From Bin87 sp965220505 (lineage in GTDB: Bacteria; Chloroflexota; Dehalococcoidia; Lucifugimonadales; UBA3495): a DNA stretch of 64,000 bases. Every line of letters begins with the position of its first letter. Position 1 is the stretch's first letter. The notes beneath the pieces are model-generated. The model searched no databases and was not told the DNA's origin. It saw only the letters and a list, made by a program, of their open reading frames with translations. The position numbers and the translations under genes were made by a program. The stretch covers positions 1,364,001 to 1,428,000 of the forward strand of contig CBDCQE010000001.1 in assembly GCA_965220505.1 (NCBI GenBank), read 5' to 3'. Below are positions 56,925 through 64,000 of the stretch, piece by piece.

Positions 56925-59900
56925 ATGAACAGCAGCGGCCTTCGCAACAGACGTTCTCGCCCCCTGATCCGCGGGGGGGGGGGGGGAAGAAAGCTCTAAG
57001 ATGGCCCCTGCTGCCCCTGGCCGGCGTGCTGGCCCTGGCCCTGCTGGCGGTGTTCGTCGCCATGCCGGAGCGGACCGCGCGGGCCAACCACAACCCCCCG
57101 GCGCCCACCAACCTCCAGTTGGATGGGGCTGTCACCGATACCGCGATCCGAATCAGGTGGAATGCCCCGTCGGATACGACCAACGTCTCCTGGTACCGCA
57201 TGGACATTCGGACCAGCCCGTCCGGAAGCTGGGGCAAAGTCTTCTCGAAACAAGCTTCTTTTCCCCGCACCCACACCTTCACGGGACTTCAGAGCGGTAC
57301 CGCCTACGACGCACGGGTTCGTTCATGCTATAGCGATAGCGTCAGTCACTGCGGCCAAGGCGTCCAGATTACCGCATCTACGGCCTCGGCTACTTTCTCC
57401 ATAGCCAACACACAAACTGCGGCGCAGGGACTAAACCAAAGTAACATCGACACGAATTACAGGTTGGCCTTGGCCGGCACCACAGTGTCCTGCTCCGGCT
57501 CCGGATTCACTGCTTGTAACAGCCACCTCGAAATCGTCACCAACCCGACGACGGCGGGGCTGAGCATCCTCCGATCCTTACCCGATGGTAATGGGATCGC
57601 GGTAATAATCAACAAGGACAGCGACTTCGGCCCCTCGCAGGGCTTCACGGTGGCGCTCAAGCTCAAGGCCTCGGGCCACACCGGCACCTACGACATCACC
57701 TCCAACGCGCTGAGCGTGACGGTCTTAAAACAGCCCGACTCGCCCACGAACCTGAGATTCACCAACACAGGCTCGCCCAACTCGGTCACGTTCCAGTGGG
57801 ACCCGCCCAGCGACACCAGCGGCGGCAAGGTCGTGACGGGCTACGACTACCGCTACCGGGTGACCGATCCGGACCAGGGCGCCGGCGACAACTGGACCTA
57901 TCGCAACACCACCGTCACGAGCGCCAACGTCACCAACCTGATGCCGGCCACCGAGTACGACTTCTCGGTGCGCGCCAAGAACGCGCTCAACTCGAGCGCT
58001 TACGCCACGGCTGTGACGCATACGACGGCCGTGGACCCGGCGGGGCCGCCGGGCAAGCCCACTAATCCGAGGGGAACCGCACTATCCTCCACCGAGATCA
58101 GGTTCCAGTGGGACGCGCCCGCCGCCGGCTCGGGTGGAACGTTCGCCTATTACCAGTATGATGTCAAGCTCGCCACCGAGACAAGTTGGGGGGCGCCCTC
58201 TGGAGGAACCCCCAACATCAACACTCGAGAGTTTAGGCCCACTGCCCTGCACCCCGGCACGACCTACGAGTTCCGGGTGCGGGCGTGCAAGTCGAGCGCA
58301 GCGACCAATTGCGGCCCGTGGTCGGACACGGCCAGCGCGACGACGAACTACATCCAGCCGAACGCGCCGCCGAACTTCGCAGCCTCCGCGCTCAATAACA
58401 ACAATAACGGCACCGACCGGCTGACCTGGGACCCGCCGACGAACACCGGGATCCAGAATTACCAGGTACAACGGCTACGGGACGGGCAAACGACCTGGGA
58501 GCAAGCGGTCCAGCTTGCGGCCACGCAGACGCAATACGACTTCGCCAAGGCGTCCGGCACTTCGGGCAGCGCCTACCAATATCGCATGTGGGCGACGGCC
58601 GGCACCTTTGTCGGCGCTATTGCGCCGGCAGTCAAGGTCGCCGGGCAGCCGGGCCAGGTCAGCGACCTTACGGCGACGGCGTCCACCACGGCGGTGGCGG
58701 TGGACCTCGCGTGGACCGCGCCGTCCGACGGCGGCAAGGACCTGACCGGCTACTTGATCCAGTGGCGGGAGGACGAGACCGGCAACTGGAATGCACCGCG
58801 CGGCGCCGATGGAAGTACGACGGCCCCCGCCGGCGCGACCAGCTTCACCGTCGATTCGAGCCACGGCTTGCAGACCGGCACCGTGTATGACTTCCGCATC
58901 CGGGCGGACAACCCGGACCGCGGCAGCTTCTTCAGCAACACCGCCCAGGCGGACCAGGCGACGGTGAATATCGGCGCGTCGGTTACGGGCACCAGTCCCA
59001 CCACCCTCAAGGAGGGCAACCTGGACGGGGCGACGCTGACGGTGGACCTGGCCGGCGTGACGTATGCGTCCAGCATTGCCGCGAGCCAGTTCAGCGTGCG
59101 GCGGGCGTCCGACGACGCGGCGATTGCGGGGCTGAGCGTGGCCTCGGTGACGCGCGACGGCAGCAACACGGCGACGCTCACGCTGGCCTACGCCTGGACC
59201 GACGCGGCGATGACGGCGGACACGGACATCGAGGTCGTGGTCCAGGCCGCCGCCCACTCCGGCGGCAGCGGCCTGGTGACCGGCCCGGTGTCGGTGGGGC
59301 ATTTCGCCAGTACGACCGGTTCCCTGCCTTCGACCGCCACCGTGGACGAGGGGGACGACGGCAGCGTCGTGATTACGCTGACGGAGCCGGCGCCCGAGGC
59401 CATTACGATTGAATGGTGGACGGCCCCGGATACGGCTGCAGCGAATGTTGACTATACGCATGTGCCGCAAGCCAGCCCCAACGAGGTGGTCATTCCGGCC
59501 GGCAGCACGACCAGCGGGCCCTTGCCGCTCTCCACCATCGAGGACACCCTCGACGAGGACGACGAGACGTTCTCCGTGACGGCGGGCTTCAAAGTGGGCA
59601 CGCTGGGGAATCTGGCCGGCAAGGCGTTCTTAGATGTGCTGGCCTCACGAACCGTCGTCACCATCACCGACGACGACGACCCGCCGACGCTGTCGGTGAG
59701 TTTGCCCAGCGTCCTGGAGGGCGACAGCGGCACGACGGCGATGCCGTTCACGCTCACGCTCTCGGAGGTGAGCGGGCGGACGGTGACGGTCGGTTACCAG
59801 TTCGGCAACGTTCCCGCCGAATTCGGAGATCCGGTTGAGAACGATGACCTGGTGACCGGAACCGGTACAGTGTCCTTCGCGCCGGGTGAGACGAGCAAGA

Positions 59901-62900
59901 CCGTTACGACCGCCATCATGGTGAACGGGGACACTGTCGTCGAGCCGGACGAAGTCTTCGACCTTGTGTTGAATAGTCCAGGCGGAGGCGCAATCTTCGT
60001 CCGCGACAACTCGCGGCCCGAGTTCCGCGTGCCCTTCGACAGTAATGCCCAGCTCGTCGGCACCATCCGCAACGACGACATCCAGCCGACGGCCATCGAC
60101 CTGAGCGTCAGCCCAACCAGCGTCGGCGAGGGGGTGGGCGCGGCCCAGGTCACGATCACCGCGTCCTTCCCGCCGGGCAGCGGCACGCTGGATACGGCGA
60201 CCGACGTAACGGTAGCGGTGGGCGCGGGCGCGGACAGCGCGACCGAGGGCACGGACTACCAGACCGTGGCCTCGGTTCCGATCAGGATCCGCGCCGGCAA
60301 TGGGTCGGCGACGGCCACCTTCACCCTCACCCCGACGGACGACACGGCCTCGGAGGGCAACGAGAGCATCTCGATCACCGGCGCCGCGCCGGGTTTCACC
60401 GTCAATCCCGCCACCCTCACCCTGGCAGACAACGACCAGTCGGCGTCCATCTCCAGCCCGTCGTCCCTGACGGAGCGGGGGCTGAACGGGGCGCAGTTGA
60501 CGGTGGACCTGGATGAGACGCAGTACGTCTCTTCCCTTGCGCCCAGCGATTTCGGCTTCCAGCCGCCAGGCGCCCTCCGCGATCTTTCCGTCGCATCGGT
60601 CAGCCGGAGGAGCAACACGCGCGCCGTCCTGACGCTGCGGTTCACCGGCGACATCGGCATGGACGTGCAGTTAAGTGTGGTAGTTGACGGCTCGGCGCAT
60701 ACCAGCAGCGGGTCGCTGACGACGGCTGCGGTCACGCTCACCCAGGCGCCGACGCCGGGTCGGGTTACGGGCTTGGGCGTGACGGGCGGGCCGGCGAGCC
60801 TGACGGTTAGGTGGAACACCGCCTCGAACGCCGACAGGTACAGCGTGTCGTATTGGCCGACGGACAGCCCGGGTGACATCGTCACCAGACGGGTTGATGG
60901 CGGGTCAACGTCCCGTACCAGCATCGGCGGGCTGGATGGCGACACCGAGTACTCGGTGCGAATGGTCGCCACCAGCAACTTTGCCCCCGACGGAGCCGCG
61001 TCGGACACCGTCTCGGCGACCACGCTGCCGGGCCACGCCATCGTGTCGGCCACCGACCCGTCGCCGCTGACGGAACGCAACCTGGACGGCGCGACGCTGA
61101 CGGTGGACCTGCTGCCCGACGTGTACGATCCGTGGGCGCCGCAGTTGGACCGCGCACGGGGATTTGACCGCGCACGGGTCACCGCATCCGGCGTGCCCGG
61201 CGTCACAATTGCCGACGTGACCCGGGTGTCGGACACGCGCATGGTGGTCACGCTGGCCTCCGACGACACCGATTTCGACACCGACCGCCGTCTTCGGGTG
61301 GAGTTCTACTCGGTCCACACCAGCATCGAGACGATCACGGCCGTGGCCGACGTCCAGGCGGTGGTGGAGGCTCCGCCGGGCCGGGTGCGGAACGTGCGGG
61401 TAGTGGCCGAACCGCAGCGCATCAATGTGACCTGGGACCCGGTGGAGGGCGCCACGGGTTACCGGGTGGAGTGGAGTCCGGCGGCGTCCTACGGCTCCTC
61501 CTTCCACAAGGAATGGCCCTGGCCCACCCGGTACAGCATGGGGGCGTTGCAGCCGGGCACGGAGTACACGGTGCGTGTGGTGGCGACCAAGGCGCGGGCG
61601 CCGGACGGGCAGCGGTCGGCCGGCGCCCGCGCAACCACGCCGGCGTTTGGCGCAATGCTGACCAGCACCGAGCCGTCGGAGTTGACGGAGGACAACCTGA
61701 ACCGGGCGCGTCTGACGGTGGACCTGATGGGCATCGAGTGGGTGCGCCAGGTGGAGGGCCGGTACTACCGGTTCCAGCTGGGCCGGGTCAACGACTGCTC
61801 CGAGGCGGCGTACTACGACAACTGCCAGGACTTCATCGTGAACCGCAGCGTCGCGGTTGCCGGCGTGGAGCGGGTCTCCGGCTCGCGGGCGATAGTCTCG
61901 CTGCGGGCGCGCAACGTGAACCTGGAAGGCAACGGCTTGTGGCTGCGCTTCCCCGACGATATGCACACGCATTACTACGGCGAGGAGGACTTCATCGTCC
62001 TGGAGGTCATCGCGCCCGGTGAGACTGGCCTCAACATGAGGGCCAGCGTCACGGTGGCCGCCGCCGACCCGGTGGCGGTCAACGAGGGCGGCTCCGCGGC
62101 AACCTACACGGTGGTGCTGGACGGCCAGCCGTCGGGCGACGTGACCATCGCGATGAGCAGCGACAACGGCGATGTCACGACGCAACCGGCCAGGCTCACC
62201 TTCACGCCGGACAATTGGGATACGGCGCAGACGGTCAGCGTCCGCGCCGGCCACGACGATGACGCGGCGGACGATGTCGCCACCGTGAGCCACGCGGTGA
62301 GCGGGGCGCAGGGCTACGCCGGGATTGCGGTGGCGTCGGTGTCGGTCAGCGTAGCCGACGACGACACGGCCGGGGTAACGGTGACACCGACCGAACTCAG
62401 CGTGAACGAGGGCGAGTCAGCCAGCTACACGGTGGTTCTGGACACGCAGCCCGTCGGCGACGTGGGCATCTTGGTGGTCGCCAGCACCGGCCTATCGGCG
62501 CAGCCGACTGAGTTGACCTTCACGCCCGACAACTGGCGGAACGCGCAGACCGTAACGGTCAGCGCCGCCCAGGACGACGATACGGATGACGGGACGGCCT
62601 GGATCATCCACTCTAGTGGGGCCGGTCCCGATTCCGGGTACGACAGCGTGCCGGTTGGCAACGTAATCGTGGACATAATCGACGACGACGAACCGGCGAC
62701 CCTGCCGGCCCAGCAGGAGCCGGAACCGGAACCCGGCACCGTAACGGTGAGCGCGGCCAGCCTCAGCGTCCGCGAGGGCGGCGACGGCGCGACCTACACG
62801 GTGTCGCTGGACGTTGAGCCCACGGAGAACGTGGTAATCGCGGTGTCCAGCGACAACGGCGACGTGACCACGCAGCCGTCCAGCCTCACCTTCACCGCCG

Positions 62901-63670
62901 GCAACTGGCAGGCGGCTCAGACGGTAAGCGTCAGCGCCGGGCAGGACGACGATAAGGCGGACGACACGGCCACCCTCAGCCACGCGGCCAGCGGCGGCAA
63001 CTACGATGGTGTTGCGGTGGCGTCCGTAGCCGTCAGCGTGACCGACGACGACAGCGACCGGGCGGTGCTGGAGGCGTTCTACGACGCCACGGGTGGCCAT
63101 AGCTGGACCAACATCGGCAACTGGCTGAGCGACAAGCCGCTGAACCAGTGGCACGGCGTGACCGCCAACGGATCGGGGCAAGTGACTGGGCTGTCCCTGC
63201 GCGACAACGGCCTGAGCGGGTCCTTGCCCGCTGCGTTGGGCAACCTGGACAGTCTGCAAGTCCTGTCCCTGGACCGGAACAGCATCAGCGGGTCGCTGCC
63301 GTCAGAGTTGGGCAACCTGTCCAACCTGACCCGGCTGGCGATGAACCGCAACAGCCTCAGCGGCGCCATACCGTCGCAGTTGGGCAACCTGTCCAATTTG
63401 AGCATCATCGGCCTGGCGCGGAACAGCCTGAGCGGGTCGCTGCCCAACAGCCTGGGCAACCTGAGCGGGCTGACCAAGGTGTCGCTGCACGACAACACGG
63501 GACTGAGCGGGGCGCTACCGTCGGGGTTCACCAACCTGGCGAACCTGCAACGGCTGGCCATCGCCAACACGGGGCTGTGTCTCCCGGACACGCAGGCGTT
63601 CGACGACTGGCTGGCCGGCGTGCCCGACAAACCGGGGATCGACGGGCTGGCGGACTGCGCCTCGCCATAG
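56925..63670 (+). CDS. Giant secreted FnIII / Calx-beta / LRR repeat protein, out of frame at a G14 run
   Basis: About 2,250 residues. The ATG at 56925 (GAGGT about 8 bases upstream) gives MNSSGLRNRRSRPLIR and then Gly codons in a run of 14 G (56973-56986). With 14 G it stops soon after; with 15 G (or 12) it joins a frame starting KKALRW, a hydrophobic core and a signal-peptide end near MPERTARA. Then come FnIII domains (five at 57088-58975, two more at 60750-61030 and 61365-61650), three Calx-beta-like domains (59312-60440) and four copies of an unnamed LTE-type domain. Three NEGG-type repeats (62040-63050) and plant-type LRRs (63055-63667) follow. No anchor motif is seen at the C-terminus. 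It is likely an adhesin or matrix protein. Confidence 0.75.
56973..56986 (+). repeat. Homopolymer run of 14 G between start codon and signal peptide
   Basis: The run lies 16 codons after the ATG at 56925. Its length sets the reading frame of the giant surface protein: 14 G gives an early stop at the TAA after AAGCTC, whereas 15 or 12 G joins the long open frame. Such tracts mutate by slipped-strand mispairing and are the usual basis of phase variation. Confidence 0.8.
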
Positions 63671-63870
63671 ACACAGCAGAGCCACGGAGCCAGCCAACCA
63701 CGGAAGCGCGGACGTCACAGTCCGCGTTTCCATTGGCGGGGGAACGTCAGCAGCAGGATTTACGAAAGGGAGGTGCGCATGAGCGACCCGGCACGGCAGA
63801 CCGGTTCGCCTCTGATAAAATGCCCGCGAATCCCCTACCCGAAGGGCGAGATTCCCAGGAGATGAGAGAG

Positions 63871-64000
63871 ATGGCGAAAGTTGGCTTTATTGGTCTCGGA
63901 ACCATGGGCGCCAGCATGGCGTACAACTGCCTTCGCGGCGGCAACGATATGGTGGTCCACGACATCCGACGCGAGGCCGCGACCCAACACCTGGAAGCGG
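63871..64000 (+). CDS. Beta-hydroxyacid dehydrogenase (6PGDH/3-hydroxyisobutyrate dehydrogenase type), N-terminal part
   Basis: The partial frame begins AKVGFIGLGTMGASMAYN, the NAD(P)-binding Rossmann motif of the beta-hydroxyacid dehydrogenase family, and runs off the right edge after about 43 residues. AGGAG lies about 10 bases before the ATG at 63871; an alternative ATG at 63862 is too close to it. It is related to the enzyme at 39630-40532. A 28-codon open frame with its own GGGAGG site (63779-63865) precedes it and could be a leader, but nothing supports that it is translated. Confidence 0.85.
   Translation, partial: MAKVGFIGLGTMGASMAYNCLRGGNDMVVHDIRREAATQHLEA

Noticed and set aside
63779..63865. 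A 28-codon open frame with a GGGAGG site before the last gene
   Set aside because: It may be a leader peptide, but its codons show no conserved pattern and nothing else supports expression.

Overview
The window is high-GC bacterial chromosome, very probably from an uncultured Chloroflexota of the SAR202/Dehalococcoidia type. No marker gene was searched, so the assignment rests on content: several class III CoA-transferases and luciferase-like (LLM) flavin/F420 oxidoreductases, an enolase-superfamily enzyme, MmgE/PrpD, SMP-30 and sarcosine-oxidase-like enzymes, many Uma2-type nucleases, and a 23S rRNA gene that is not part of a 16S-23S-5S operon. The coding is dense, on both strands, and some starts are TTG or GTG with good ribosome binding sites.

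Layout. 1-11827: catabolic accessory genes, namely a truncated Uma2 protein, an amidohydrolase, an oligopeptidase B, an SRPBCC protein, a tandem CoA-transferase pair, two LLM oxidoreductases, an IsdG-like monooxygenase, a tandem Uma2 pair and a third CoA-transferase. 11841-16104: a lower-GC hypothetical gene, then a minus-strand 23S unit with its own promoter, a long processing stem, an initiator tRNA and a terminator. 16163-25044: enoyl-CoA hydratase, MOSC protein, ammonium transporter, a HARE-HTH/GIY-YIG fusion, MmgE/PrpD, NIPSNAP, LLM oxidoreductase, an NTF2-like protein and a ferritin-VIT1 fusion. 25082-33139 (minus): one long unit with dnaJ, prmA, a kinase-like protein, a PP2C phosphatase, inositol-phosphate synthase, a PimA-like mannosyltransferase, a CDP-alcohol phosphotransferase and a hydrolase, closed by a clear terminator.

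33211-42153 (minus): CrcB, an enolase-superfamily enzyme, DUF4058, a sarcosine-oxidase-like enzyme, SMP-30, Uma2, a class IV aminotransferase, a hydroxyisobutyrate-dehydrogenase-like enzyme, two HEPN/PaREP1-like small proteins and a PhnD-like binding protein. 42219-46299 (minus): a frameshifted MFS transporter, an LprG-like lipoprotein and a beta-propeller lipoprotein. 46479-49559: cobQ-cobU-pduX for cobalamin. 49556-56464 (minus): a PIN protein, three tandem OGG1-like DNA glycosylases, a DinG helicase/exonuclease and a PHP phosphoesterase. 56925-63670: a giant secreted multidomain repeat protein whose start codon is separated from its signal peptide by a run of 14 G. The window ends inside another beta-hydroxyacid dehydrogenase.

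Three themes stand out. First, the G run puts the surface protein out of frame as read, which suggests phase variation or an assembly error. Second, enzymes for phosphatidylinositol and its first mannosylation, together with an LprG/Rv1410-like lipoprotein-MFS pair, suggest an actinobacterial-style mannolipid pathway. Third, three diverged OGG1-like glycosylases lie in tandem next to DinG.
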